64,000 nucleotides of DNA from Arcticibacter sp045629565 (GTDB lineage Bacteria; Bacteroidota; Bacteroidia; Sphingobacteriales; Sphingobacteriaceae): positions 1 through 64,000 of the forward strand of contig NZ_JAZQRL010000126.1 of NCBI RefSeq assembly GCF_045629565.1, given 5' to 3'. Numbering within the stretch: position 1 is the stretch's first letter; each line of letters opens with the position of its first letter. A model generated the notes under the pieces. That model was not told the DNA's origin. It saw only the letters and a list, made by a program, of their open reading frames with translations, and did no database searches. Shown piece after piece: positions 16,921 through 26,215 of the stretch. A program made the translations under genes and the position numbers.

Positions 16921-19596
16921 CTATGTTTCAAACTTGTTTACGTTCAGTGTAAACAACAGCATAAAGTATCTGCCCAGCTTATTACTCCTATTATCGAGTA
17001 TTGAATTATTAAGTACCATACGCTGGACGTTTGCATTTTGATTAAAGAGATCGAAACCTGTAAATCTCAATGCTCCCCTTTTAGCTCTCAGAAACTGAAG
17101 TTCCAGGTAGGTATTTAAGATCAACGGGTTAGTCTTCACTGAGCCTGCCAATCCATTGTAAAAGTTCTTATCGAATGCTGAACCTACAACGAAAGAAGGT
17201 GTTATATTCCAGCGGCCAGACGCACTGAGTGCCCAGGAGGAAAGTTTATTCTTTTCATACTCATCAATCGAATAAGATGTTTTGTTGAAAGTGTAAGTAA
17301 CAGATGGATTCAACTCAAATCTACCACCGGGATTAACCTGCATTCTGAAATTCTGCGAGGCAACAAGGTTTTTTCCGCTGATGCGTGTATAGTTGCTTAA
17401 GGAGACATTATTATTGTAATTGACGCTACCATTTACATCCAGTATCAGCTTGCGTCCTACGAGAGGAAGAGAAGCATTGTAGATCCCTCCTACTTGAAAA
17501 CCACCATTCACATTTTCGAAAAACGTTTCCTGAGTTACTACGTTGCCTTCCTGATAAACAAGCACTGTATTAGATACAACCTGGTCCTGAACCAAGGATG
17601 CGTTTACGTTTGTAAACAGGGTATTTCCGGTATCAAAATTAAAACTGTTATAAGAAAAATCGACGGTGTGCCAGAGCTCGGATTTCAATGTCGGGTTACC
17701 CGTAACCGGATATTGAGGATTAGTTACATCCCTAACAGGCTGAAGCTGCAGATATGAAGGGGGGTTACTTGTCGCGGCGTAATTAAATGCGAAGGATTTT
17801 TCTGAAGAAAATGTATAGGTATAGTTAAGTTCAGGAACAATATTGAGTCCGTTTCGATTCACATATATGTTCCGGTTGATGGATTCCCCCGATAACTGCG
17901 TAGGCTGTACACTAAGACCAAGCGCATAAGAATGTTTTTGACCATTATGCCTGAAAGAAAGGCTTACCATGTTTGTCATAAAAGAATACTCGTATTTGTC
18001 GCTCAGCGAGTCTATACGTTTTCTCTGGTCGGCACGCGTCGTCTCACGATCGTTCAAAAACTCAGAATAATCATATATATAGCTGAGTTCGACGCGGGAT
18101 CCGTTGCCCACAGGTTCCATATAAGAGACGCGCCCAGTTACAGAAAGGTTTTCGTTTGCATTTCTATGAAAAGTTCTCTGAACGGAATCCAGACTGAGAT
18201 TTCCTCTTCTATCAAAATAATTCAAGCGGGCGTTCAAACTTTGGCGAGACGTATTTTCGCCGTCCTTAACATTCACTTCGGCATATATATTACGCCCGGG
18301 CTTCCCAAACCGGTGATTGGCAACGACTTTTAGGCCTAAAAGAGGACTCGAATTAAAAATGTCTTCATCCGTAATCTGCCTCAGACTATCAGCAAGGAAG
18401 GAATTGAGTAATTTATTCTGAGAGAGGTTGACCTCCCGGGCTGTTTTCTTCCTGTTATATGAAATTGAAGGGGTGATCTGAATGTAATCTACTTTATTTC
18501 TGTCATATTCGATATTCCACTGAAAAAAGTGGTCGTAGGCATTGCTTCCAGCACTAGTGGTATCATTATTTGTAATTCTAGTATTATCAGGATAAATATT
18601 TTGCCGAAAGGTCTCTGACAGCAACTCATTCTGCGCATTAGAAAAGTTATAACTACCAAATGAAGTAAGGTTTTTATTGTGCTTTTCCCGATGGTTAAGC
18701 CCGAAAGCGTTGAGAGTAGTTAGTCCGTTCTCGCCCCCATTCTTCAAAGTGTAGCCCGAGCCACTCAAGTTAGAGTTGTTATTGTTGAGATTACCGTAAA
18801 CTCCAGTTTCTCGGTTGTTGTTAAAATAATTCGCCAGCGCAGAAAGTTGATATCTGCCTTCTGTTCCAATTCCTGCATTTGCGTTCCCGAAATAACCTTT
18901 TCGCAGATTTGCCCATGTTTTGATATTGATAATCTTTTGTGCACGCCCGTCACCACTGCCCGTTAGCCTGCCTTTGTCACCATAGTCATTAATCACCTGT
19001 ATTTTCTCTATGAGATTTGCGGGAATGTTCTTTATTACCGTTTCAACATCACCGCCAAAAAAGTCTCTTCCATTTACAGTTATTTTAGAAATTTGCCGGC
19101 CCTGAGCTATGATGTTGCCGTCACGGTTAAGGATAATTCCAGGTAACAACCTCATAAGGTCTTCGGTATACGCATTCTCGCGTAATTTATAATTCCGGGA
19201 ATGGTACTCTATTGTATCCTTTTTAATTACCAGGAGTTGCTTGCCCGTGATCAGGATCTGGTTCAGCTCATATGACTGGGCTTGCAGCTGCAGGGGTTCA
19301 AGCTCAATGTAAAAATTATCTGGATTTAGTTCATACCCTTTTTCCAGAGACTGGTACCCAAGGTTAGACAGGGATAACTTAAAGGTTGATGAAGTAACAT
19401 CCTTAAACGAATAAAATCCCTTTTCATTTGTACGAACACTAATTGAATCAGCATCCGAGGTTAGCAAAACTGTTGCACCCGAAATTCCTGTACCTGTGGT
19501 ATCCTGCAATGTCCCTCTTACAAAATACTTTATACTTTGAGCGGTCAAACATGGAGAAGACAGTAATAGTGCAAACAGGATTACAAATACTTTCAT
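16921..19596 (-). CDS. Outer-membrane receptor with carboxypeptidase-regulatory-like domain
   Basis: 891 aa with a signal peptide (residues 1 to about 19). A carboxypeptidase-regulatory-like beta-sandwich follows at about 25-100 (VRGTLQDTTGTGISGATVLL), then a plug-like region at about 125-230 (TVNGRDFFGGDVETVIKNIPA, read around residues 173-193) and a long barrel. It is of the outer-membrane-beta-barrel / TonB-receptor group common in Bacteroidota, where substrates are often siderophores, peptides or glycans. No SusD partner is adjacent, so a Sus-type glycan system is unlikely. It would need the ExbB/ExbD/TonB energy complex. It ends near its convergent neighbour; substrate unknown. Confidence 0.82.
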   Translation of the reverse strand: MKVFVILFALLLSSPCLTAQSIKYFVRGTLQDTTGTGISGATVLLTSDADSISVRTNEKGFYSFKDVTSSTFKLSLSNLGYQSLEKGYELNPDNFYIELEPLQLQAQSYELNQILITGKQLLVIKKDTIEYHSRNYKLRENAYTEDLMRLLPGIILNRDGNIIAQGRQISKITVNGRDFFGGDVETVIKNIPANLIEKIQVINDYGDKGRLTGSGDGRAQKIINIKTWANLRKGYFGNANAGIGTEGRYQLSALANYFNNNRETGVYGNLNNNNSNLSGSGYTLKNGGENGLTTLNAFGLNHREKHNKNLTSFGSYNFSNAQNELLSETFRQNIYPDNTRITNNDTTSAGSNAYDHFFQWNIEYDRNKVDYIQITPSISYNRKKTAREVNLSQNKLLNSFLADSLRQITDEDIFNSSPLLGLKVVANHRFGKPGRNIYAEVNVKDGENTSRQSLNARLNYFDRRGNLSLDSVQRTFHRNANENLSVTGRVSYMEPVGNGSRVELSYIYDYSEFLNDRETTRADQRKRIDSLSDKYEYSFMTNMVSLSFRHNGQKHSYALGLSVQPTQLSGESINRNIYVNRNGLNIVPELNYTYTFSSEKSFAFNYAATSNPPSYLQLQPVRDVTNPQYPVTGNPTLKSELWHTVDFSYNSFNFDTGNTLFTNVNASLVQDQVVSNTVLVYQEGNVVTQETFFENVNGGFQVGGIYNASLPLVGRKLILDVNGSVNYNNNVSLSNYTRISGKNLVASQNFRMQVNPGGRFELNPSVTYTFNKTSYSIDEYEKNKLSSWALSASGRWNITPSFVVGSAFDKNFYNGLAGSVKTNPLILNTYLELQFLRAKRGALRFTGFDLFNQNANVQRMVLNNSILDNRSNKLGRYFMLLFTLNVNKFET

Positions 19597-19827
19597 CTAT
19601 ATGCAATTATAAAGAATATGCCCCGAGTAAAGCAAACTAATTAATCGTTAAAGTGTCGTGGGAATAAGAGTAGCGGGCATGAACTTTAAACGGGGGTTGC
19701 GCCTTTATAATATCTGTACTCTTTCTTTTAAGGAAATCGCAAAAGAGGAATTAGCGGGATTCGAAATATCGTACCGAAGCAGGGCTGCCCTTAGCATTAT
19801 GAGAATATTAAGTCGTATTAAAATAGC

Positions 19828-19851
19828 AAAAGGGCCGTAAACAGCCCTTTT
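19828..19851 (-). terminator. Terminator after the RRM gene
   Basis: Arms of 8 nt (19828-19835 and 19844-19851) form a G/C-cored stem with an 8-nt loop. On the minus strand T-rich sequence follows. It lies 7 nt beyond the RRM stop codon. Confidence 0.8.
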
Positions 19852-19858
19852 CTATATT

Positions 19859-20164
19859 TTATCGGTTGTAGCCGCCTCTTCCGCCGCCGCCACGGCTGAA
19901 ACCGCGGCTCTGACCGTCATTTGGTTTATCTTCAGCTACCTTCACGGTGATCTTACTTCCATTGTAATCTCCGCCATTCATGTTCTTGATAGCCTCTTTA
20001 GCCTCATCATCGTTCGGCATTTCGACAAAACCAAAGCCTCTGCTTTTGCCTGTCTCACGATCTTTAATAATTCTTAGTGATTTAACTACGCCGAAATCAC
20101 CAAAGACCGCTCTTAATTCTGCTTCCTCTACTTCGAAAGGAAGGCCTGCAATAAATATCTTCAT
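19859..20164 (-). CDS. Glycine-rich RRM RNA-binding protein
   Basis: 101 aa. A single RNA-recognition motif fills residues 1 to about 80: RNP2 is IFIAGLPF (3-10) and RNP1 is KSRGFGFVEM (about 42-51), with the two aromatic contact residues kept. The tail (about 84-101) is rich in Arg and Gly, as in the cold-inducible RNA-binding proteins of cyanobacteria and Bacteroidota. It probably binds single-stranded RNA broadly, as an RNA chaperone. Single gene with its own -7 box and terminator. Confidence 0.95.
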   Translation of the reverse strand: MKIFIAGLPFEVEEAELRAVFGDFGVVKSLRIIKDRETGKSRGFGFVEMPNDDEAKEAIKNMNGGDYNGSKITVKVAEDKPNDGQSRGFSRGGGGRGGYNR

Positions 20165-20183
20165 TAAAACTTTAAAATTTATT

Positions 20184-20191
20184 CAAATGTA
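20184..20191 (-). promoter_or_regulatory. Candidate -7 box of the RRM gene
   Basis: Minus strand reads TACATTTG, an exact TAnnTTTG match, 19 nt before the ATG. The -33 region is AT-rich without a clear TTG. Confidence 0.5.
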
Positions 20192-20371
20192 CGGCTTTTT
20201 AATTTAAGAAACTGTAATTCTAATGACACATAACTTGTTTTTCACTACATTACCTTCGTTTTTTGAGCCTCTCGATTTCGGCTAAATCAGCAAGCACCGT
20301 TTGGAAGGCTGCCCGGACGCCACCAGGGGCACCCGGACCGCACAGCTCTTGTAAACGTAACAATAACGTTC

Positions 20372-22279
20372 TTATGTGATAGTAGCTTCGATTATCTTGC
20401 TTTCCAAAGGATACTGTATTAAATCTACATAATCTGACAGTGCTCCATCATTCAAGCAAGTTTCAATTATTTTTCTTCCTAGCGGGTGCAGGTCTGGCAC
20501 CAGGTACTTCTGCAGCTCTCTTTTGAAAAAGTCAGTTAAAATAGCCGCTCCTGCGTCATATCCTTCCGTTCCGTTGTCTTTCTGTAATTCTACCTGAAGG
20601 AAGTGTTTTGGTATCACCTGACCGTCTATCTTTAATGATTCAAGTGCATAACCAAGCAACGGCGTTCTTGAAGGAACCAACGGTTCTTTCTTGAAACTCA
20701 CGTTTCCCCTGCGTGATAGATATTCTCTGGCAATCCATTGCCCCATAAAACCAACCTCGTATGCACCTATATGCTGATTGGGGATGAGTATGTAACGTGT
20801 CAAAGGCGTATTCAGCACCTGCTCAAGCAATAGATTTGCCTGATCGACGCGTCTGCCGGTAGCAAACGGCCAATACGAGCCCACACCCTCACTGCTCATG
20901 CCCTCCGTGCTCATTATACTCGGGTTTGCATGGCCTCTCGGGGCGACCAGCCTCCACAACCACGCCAATGCGGGTGGAAGAATGTGGAAGATCCCGATAA
21001 TGCCATAATTCGGGTTTTCCCGTGTACTAGGCGGAGTTCTTATTCCAAAGCTTCTGATATCAATCTCCACAGGTACGTCAACCGTGTTGCGTACGAATCT
21101 CCTCGGCAGTATTACCCTTGGGTTGGTACACGGTTTTCCGGGACTATCAAGGGTATGTTCCCAAATAAGACATGTAGCATCAGGCTTACCATCTATGCTC
21201 AGGAAAACGAGAGGTTCCTGCGGATGAATAGTAGCTCGTTCAATATCAGGATCCGTACCGTATTGATCGATATGGTTGATTCTGAGAAACCACCCATATT
21301 CTGCATCTTTTATTACAAGTTTTTTGCCGTTTTGAAAGCTCGGCAAGGCAAGAGCCATATCATCCGTTACTGGCTGAAGCTCTGAGGAATCTTTAATATC
21401 AAGATAATACTTTTCTTTACTTTTCAAATTGGTGCCCAGGAGCAGACGCCCGTCCGGTTCTCTTTGAATGGCGCCTGTCATCTCACTTTTGCCGCCACCA
21501 CTGGCACCTTCATGCATGATGGTGAATTCATTCTCGTAGGGAGTCGTAATTTTGACCGCCGAGGCGTGCAGGCATGTCCATCCTTCCTCCTCACCGATAT
21601 CCAGCAACACTGCATAAATACCTTTTTTAGCACTCGGACCGGGGTACAGATTATAGGCAAACATCTCATGCATTTTGTTCAGCCGGTTGTGAACGACCAC
21701 TTGCTTCCCTCCAAAGTGTGTATGTCTGAACGGCGGTGCAAGATAGATCACCGCCCGGGGCTTAAAGTCATGTGGTATCTTACTCCTTGGAATGAAGCCC
21801 TGCAAATCTGCAAGGGCAGCCGCGAAAAAACCAGCGTTTGCGGGTGCAACGAGCAGCGATGGATATCCCGTATCATCACCACCAGCCATAAACGGGACAA
21901 GGATCAGCTCTTCTTGCTGCTCCAGCCATTCGAAAGTGGCTGTCCGCAAATCAGAGAAATCAGTACCATATTTATCTGTAAACTTTGGCTTATCAGTTGG
22001 ATTACTATCTGCAATCACCATACAATCAGGATCCCTCCTTCTAAGATATGGATCTGTGTAATTGACCGATACGCCGTTTTTACATCTGACTACAGTTGCC
22101 TCTACGACCTTTCCAAGTCCCGGGGTGTCATATGATACTTCGTAGGTATGACCCTGGATTCTGCCCAGAGCTAAATCGCTGAGATCTTCCCTGCTTTCGG
22201 CAAGGATTATTTCTTTTGTTTCGACTATCCGTTCCAGTTCCAGAGGAAGAACAAACTTTTTAAATAAGGATTTTTCCAT
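20372..22279 (-). CDS. DUF4914 family protein with HPr-kinase/PEPCK-like P-loop
   Basis: 635 aa from the ATG at 22279 (MEKSLFKKFVLP). An in-frame ATG 84 nt upstream gives a Cys/His-rich extension with no family-like character, so I prefer the inner start. I recognise it as DUF4914. A P-loop, HEGASGGGKSEM, spans residues 256-267, preceded by LHASAV at 237-242. That combination (GxSGxGKSE after a HASAV-like strand) is the pattern of HPr kinase and its relatives. A DD pair in PVTDDMALALP follows at about 313-323. The substrate is unknown. Bacteroidota usually lack a sugar PTS, so an HPr substrate is doubtful. It is divergent from the SpmA/SpmB-type gene. Confidence 0.75.
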   Translation of the reverse strand: MEKSLFKKFVLPLELERIVETKEIILAESREDLSDLALGRIQGHTYEVSYDTPGLGKVVEATVVRCKNGVSVNYTDPYLRRRDPDCMVIADSNPTDKPKFTDKYGTDFSDLRTATFEWLEQQEELILVPFMAGGDDTGYPSLLVAPANAGFFAAALADLQGFIPRSKIPHDFKPRAVIYLAPPFRHTHFGGKQVVVHNRLNKMHEMFAYNLYPGPSAKKGIYAVLLDIGEEEGWTCLHASAVKITTPYENEFTIMHEGASGGGKSEMTGAIQREPDGRLLLGTNLKSKEKYYLDIKDSSELQPVTDDMALALPSFQNGKKLVIKDAEYGWFLRINHIDQYGTDPDIERATIHPQEPLVFLSIDGKPDATCLIWEHTLDSPGKPCTNPRVILPRRFVRNTVDVPVEIDIRSFGIRTPPSTRENPNYGIIGIFHILPPALAWLWRLVAPRGHANPSIMSTEGMSSEGVGSYWPFATGRRVDQANLLLEQVLNTPLTRYILIPNQHIGAYEVGFMGQWIAREYLSRRGNVSFKKEPLVPSRTPLLGYALESLKIDGQVIPKHFLQVELQKDNGTEGYDAGAAILTDFFKRELQKYLVPDLHPLGRKIIETCLNDGALSDYVDLIQYPLESKIIEATIT

Positions 22280-22540
22280 AATGCTAATCTGAGATTGCAA
22301 ACCCCAATGGTATACAATGCAATGGTAATCATCTTGGTCTGATTCTGAAATGACGACCGTCATAGTTTAGTGTAACATGGCGTTAATTTTGGAAGAAATT
22401 TCTACTTTGTATTAAATATTTTGCATTATTTCTATGTGGCTAGTATGAAATTGCCGCATGTGATTCATATTTTACGTATCCCGGGTTTTGTAGCGATTTT
22501 TTGTAGATTTAGCCGATTAAATCGCGAACAACAGTAGTAT

Positions 22541-23773
22541 ATGGCTCTAAATTATGTCTGGATCAGCTTTTTCATAATATCGTTTATCGTAGCGCTCATA
22601 AAGCTGATCTTTTTTGGAGATACCTTGGTTTTTACAGCAGTGATGAACGGAATGTTCGATAGCGCGAAAACGGGAGCTGAAATTTCATTAGGACTAATCG
22701 GAATCATGACCTTCTGGCTGGGTATCCTCAAGGTCGGCGAGAATGCAGGCATGATTGCGATGTTTGCCAGGGCCGTTAATCCATTCTTTAGCAAACTATT
22801 TCCAGGTATCCCTAAAGGACACCCGGCTTCAGGGTCTGTTATCATGAACTTTTCGGCTAATATGCTGGGGCTTGACAATGCCGCTACGCCAATGGGACTT
22901 AAGGCCATGAAAGATTTGCAGGACTTGAACCCCGTCAAGGATACCGCCAGTGATTCTCAGATCATGTTTCTTGTGCTGAACACAGCTGGCTTAACGATAA
23001 TCCCTACCTCTGTCATCGCTCTGCGGATGGCCAATGGCGCGGCTAATCCGGCAGATATCTTTATACCTTCCCTTATCGGCACATTTATATCTTTTGTTTC
23101 CGGGATGATAGCTGTGGCACTCTATCAAAAGATCAACTTGTTTAAATTGCCGATACTCATATTTATCGGGGGCTTTGTAGCATTGATGTTTGGCCTTTAT
23201 TCCTGGCTCGGAGGGATGCCTCCTCAACAGATCGAGATATATACCAGCCTCTTGGGAGGAATTATCATTTTCTCTATAATAACCTTGTTTGTAGGATACG
23301 GCGCCATTAAAAAGATCAATGTCTACGAAGCGTTTATTGACGGTGCAAAGGAAGGATTTAAAACTTCGGTTATGATCATTCCATTTCTGATTGCCATACT
23401 GGTGGCAATCAGCGCATTCAGGGCGACGGGCTGTATGGACTATCTGGTAAACGGCATCGGATCCGTTGTAGCTGCTTGTGGGCTCGACACCTCCTTTGTG
23501 CCTGCCTTGCCCGTTGGTATAATGAAAACCCTTAGCGGAAGCGGCGCAAGAGGACTGATGGTCGACGTAATGACCACTTACGGACCAGATTCATTTCAGG
23601 GACGACTTGCCAGTATTATTCAGGGATCTACAGAAACGACATTTTATGTATTGGCTGTTTACTTCGGATCGGTGAATATAAAGCGGCCGAGATACGCGCT
23701 AACTTGTGGATTAATAGCCGATCTGGTAGGCCTAGTTGCAGCTATATTTATTGCTTATATATTTTTTAAATAA
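22541..23773 (+). CDS. SpmA/SpmB-type nucleoside-recognition-domain membrane protein
   Basis: 410 aa integral membrane protein. Two homologous halves correspond to fused spore maturation proteins A and B, each with the Gate/nucleoside-recognition motif. The first half has GHPASGSVIMNFSANMLGLD (about residues 94-113). The second has KTLSGSGARGLMVDVM (about 329-344). These families are found in non-sporulating bacteria too, so the spore name is historical, and transport is likely but the substrate is not known. It starts an operon with mgsA (5 nt), an S9 peptidase and a quinone reductase. Confidence 0.88.
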   Translation: MALNYVWISFFIISFIVALIKLIFFGDTLVFTAVMNGMFDSAKTGAEISLGLIGIMTFWLGILKVGENAGMIAMFARAVNPFFSKLFPGIPKGHPASGSVIMNFSANMLGLDNAATPMGLKAMKDLQDLNPVKDTASDSQIMFLVLNTAGLTIIPTSVIALRMANGAANPADIFIPSLIGTFISFVSGMIAVALYQKINLFKLPILIFIGGFVALMFGLYSWLGGMPPQQIEIYTSLLGGIIIFSIITLFVGYGAIKKINVYEAFIDGAKEGFKTSVMIIPFLIAILVAISAFRATGCMDYLVNGIGSVVAACGLDTSFVPALPVGIMKTLSGSGARGLMVDVMTTYGPDSFQGRLASIIQGSTETTFYVLAVYFGSVNIKRPRYALTCGLIADLVGLVAAIFIAYIFFK

Positions 23774-23778
23774 AAACG

Positions 23779-24168
23779 ATGGTACAGAAAACAATTGCCC
23801 TCATCGCTCATGATGGAAAAAAAGATGAAATGGTAGCTTTCGTCAAAACATATCACGATATTCTGGCGCCTATGAATTTGATTGCAACCGGGACAACAGG
23901 ATCAAAAATTCAGGAAACGGGTTTGAAGGTTACCAGAAAGCTAAGCGGACCCGCTGGTGGCGACGCTCAGATAGCGGCCATGGCAGCTGAAGGCAGCCTT
24001 AGCGCTATTGTATTTTTCAGGGATCCCCTGGGAAAGCATCCGCATGAACCGGACGTTCAAATGCTCCTTCGTGTCTGCGATGTCCACAACGTTCCTTTGG
24101 CGACCAATATGGCCTCAGCAAAATACCTTCTGCTTGGCCTAATAGAAGAAAAAGAAGGGAATTATTAA
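23779..24168 (+). CDS. mgsA: Methylglyoxal synthase
   Basis: Converts dihydroxyacetone phosphate to methylglyoxal and phosphate, a bypass of lower glycolysis used when sugar phosphate accumulates. It has 129 aa. The family motif LSGPAGGDAQIAA (about residues 55-67) and RDPLGKHPHEPDVQ (about 81-94) carry the catalytic Asp residues and the phosphate-binding His. The C-terminal VPLATN is also conserved. It sits between the SpmA/SpmB-type gene and the S9 peptidase in one apparent operon. No glyoxalase gene is seen nearby. Confidence 0.94.
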   Translation: MVQKTIALIAHDGKKDEMVAFVKTYHDILAPMNLIATGTTGSKIQETGLKVTRKLSGPAGGDAQIAAMAAEGSLSAIVFFRDPLGKHPHEPDVQMLLRVCDVHNVPLATNMASAKYLLLGLIEEKEGNY

Positions 24169-24177
24169 ACGTACATA

Positions 24178-26205
24178 ATGAGAAGAATATTTGGAATGAG
24201 TCTTATCATGGCTGTCACCGCTTTAAACGCACAAGAGAAGATGACTCCTGAACTTTTATGGCAGCTGGGTAGGGTAACTGGTGAAGTGGTTACTGCCGAT
24301 GGCAAAAACGCCATTTATGGGGTAACGACTTACGATCTTAAAGAGAACAAAAATACGAGAAATCTATATTCTGTGCCCTTAAACGGAGGCCAGGCGCACC
24401 AGCTGACATCTGAAGAAGGCGGAAAAAGCGTTCTTAGCACCGACGGCAAATCGGGCAAGATCACTTATCTGCAAAGCGGACAGATATGGACCATGGACAA
24501 GGATGGAGCAAATAAACAACAGGCCAGCCATTTTAAGACGCCCTTGAGCAATGTTCGAATCTCGCCTGACGGCAAACGGATCCTGTTCTCCAGGGAGGTA
24601 CAAATCTTAAAACTTCATAGCAAAGACCGCCATCCAGAACTCGACAAGTCAGACGCATACGTTTATGACGATCTGAATTACCGGCATTGGGACACTTGGG
24701 AAGATGGCAAGTTCCAGCATATCTTTGTAGCGGATTATATCGACGGCAATATCGTGAATGAGGTAGATCTGATGCCTGATGAACCGTTCGACTGCCCACA
24801 AATGCCCTTTGGTGGTTCGGAAGATGCAATATGGAGCCCCGACAGCAAATCCATCGTTTATGTAACGAAAAAGAAGTTCGGAAAAGAATATGCAGTAAGC
24901 ACCGACACTGACCTATTCGTCTATTCCCTGGAATCTAAAAAGACTATAAATCTAACCGAAAACTACAACGGCTATGACACTAGTCCGGAGTTTAATAAAA
25001 CAGGATCCAAAATCGCCTGGCTGAGCATGGCTGAAGATGGTTATGAGTCAGACAAGAACGATCTGCTGATATTCGATTTCAGATCGGGGGCAATTACCAA
25101 CCTGACTAAAGAGTGGGATGGCACCGTTGCCTCTTTCAAATGGGACAAAGATGATGCGAAAATTTATTTCCTGGCAGCAGTTAAAGGAACGGAGCAACTT
25201 TTTGAGATTAGCAAGATAAACGACAAGTCCCTCAGGAAACCCATCAGGCAGGTAACGCAGGGACAGCATGATATCAACGCCATCGTAGGGCAGTCTGGTG
25301 CCGAGCTTATTGTAAAGAAGGAAGACATGAACCATGCTGCTGAGCTTTATAAAATAACCCTGACCACAGGCAGGCTTACAGCTTTAACGCAGGTAAATGC
25401 TGCAACCTTCAGTAAACTTTCACTTGGAAAAGTATCCGAAAGACAAATACGTACTACAGACAACCAGGATATGCTTGCATGGGTCATATATCCCCCCGAT
25501 TTTGATCCCAAGAAAAAATATCCGACGTTGTTATACTGCCAGGGAGGCCCACAATCCGCACTTAGCCAGTTCTACTCCTACCGTTGGAACTTTCAGCTAA
25601 TGGCTGCTAACGGGTATATCATTATCGCTCCCAACAGGCGGGGAATGCCCGGACATGGTGTGAAATGGAACGAGGCCATCAGCGGCGATTGGGGCGGCCA
25701 GCCCATCCAGGATTATTTGTCTGCTATAGACGATATCGCGAAAGAGCCCTATGTCGATAAAGAAAGATTAGGAGCAATCGGTGCAAGCTACGGTGGATAT
25801 TCCGTGTTCATGCTTGCCGGGATGCATCAGAATAGATTCAAAACGTTCATCGCCCACGATGGTTTATTCGACCTGCGCAGCTGGTACGGCACCACCGAAG
25901 AGCTGTGGTTCGCAAATAAAGACATTGGCGGCCCCTATTGGGGAAGCAACCCGGCCCCGGGCTACAAAAAGTTTAGCCCGATTGAGTTGGTGGATCACTG
26001 GGACACCCCTATCCTGATCATTCAGGGAGGAACAGACTACAGGGTGCCCATTGAACAAGGACTCGAAGCATTCCAGGCTGCGCAACTTAAAGGAATAAAA
26101 AGCCGTCTGCTATATCTTCCCAATGAGAACCATTGGGTGGTAGGTGCTCAAAACGCACAAGTCTGGCAGCGCGAGTTCTTCAAGTGGCTGAAGGAAACCT
26201 TATAA
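24178..26205 (+). CDS. S9 family prolyl oligopeptidase / acylaminoacyl-peptidase-like
   Basis: 675 aa with an N-terminal signal sequence (about residues 1-19), so probably periplasmic. Residues about 40-400 show PD40-type beta-propeller repeats (for example WSPDSKSIVYV, FNKTGSKIAWL). The C-terminal alpha/beta-hydrolase has the catalytic triad Ser537 (GASYGGYS), Asp620 (GGTDYRVP) and His652 (NENHWV). The family cleaves short peptides. Precise specificity cannot be read from the sequence, although the dipeptidyl-peptidase/acylaminoacyl-peptidase branch is the best fit. It is 9 nt downstream of mgsA. Confidence 0.92.
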   Translation: MRRIFGMSLIMAVTALNAQEKMTPELLWQLGRVTGEVVTADGKNAIYGVTTYDLKENKNTRNLYSVPLNGGQAHQLTSEEGGKSVLSTDGKSGKITYLQSGQIWTMDKDGANKQQASHFKTPLSNVRISPDGKRILFSREVQILKLHSKDRHPELDKSDAYVYDDLNYRHWDTWEDGKFQHIFVADYIDGNIVNEVDLMPDEPFDCPQMPFGGSEDAIWSPDSKSIVYVTKKKFGKEYAVSTDTDLFVYSLESKKTINLTENYNGYDTSPEFNKTGSKIAWLSMAEDGYESDKNDLLIFDFRSGAITNLTKEWDGTVASFKWDKDDAKIYFLAAVKGTEQLFEISKINDKSLRKPIRQVTQGQHDINAIVGQSGAELIVKKEDMNHAAELYKITLTTGRLTALTQVNAATFSKLSLGKVSERQIRTTDNQDMLAWVIYPPDFDPKKKYPTLLYCQGGPQSALSQFYSYRWNFQLMAANGYIIIAPNRRGMPGHGVKWNEAISGDWGGQPIQDYLSAIDDIAKEPYVDKERLGAIGASYGGYSVFMLAGMHQNRFKTFIAHDGLFDLRSWYGTTEELWFANKDIGGPYWGSNPAPGYKKFSPIELVDHWDTPILIIQGGTDYRVPIEQGLEAFQAAQLKGIKSRLLYLPNENHWVVGAQNAQVWQREFFKWLKETL

Positions 26206-26215
26206 ACAATCACCT

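Noticed and set aside
21464..22135. Open frame of 223 codons on the plus strand inside DUF4914
   Set aside because: Antisense to a strong minus-strand gene; composition (His, Cys, Ile and Arg-rich, no motif) is typical of a shadow frame.
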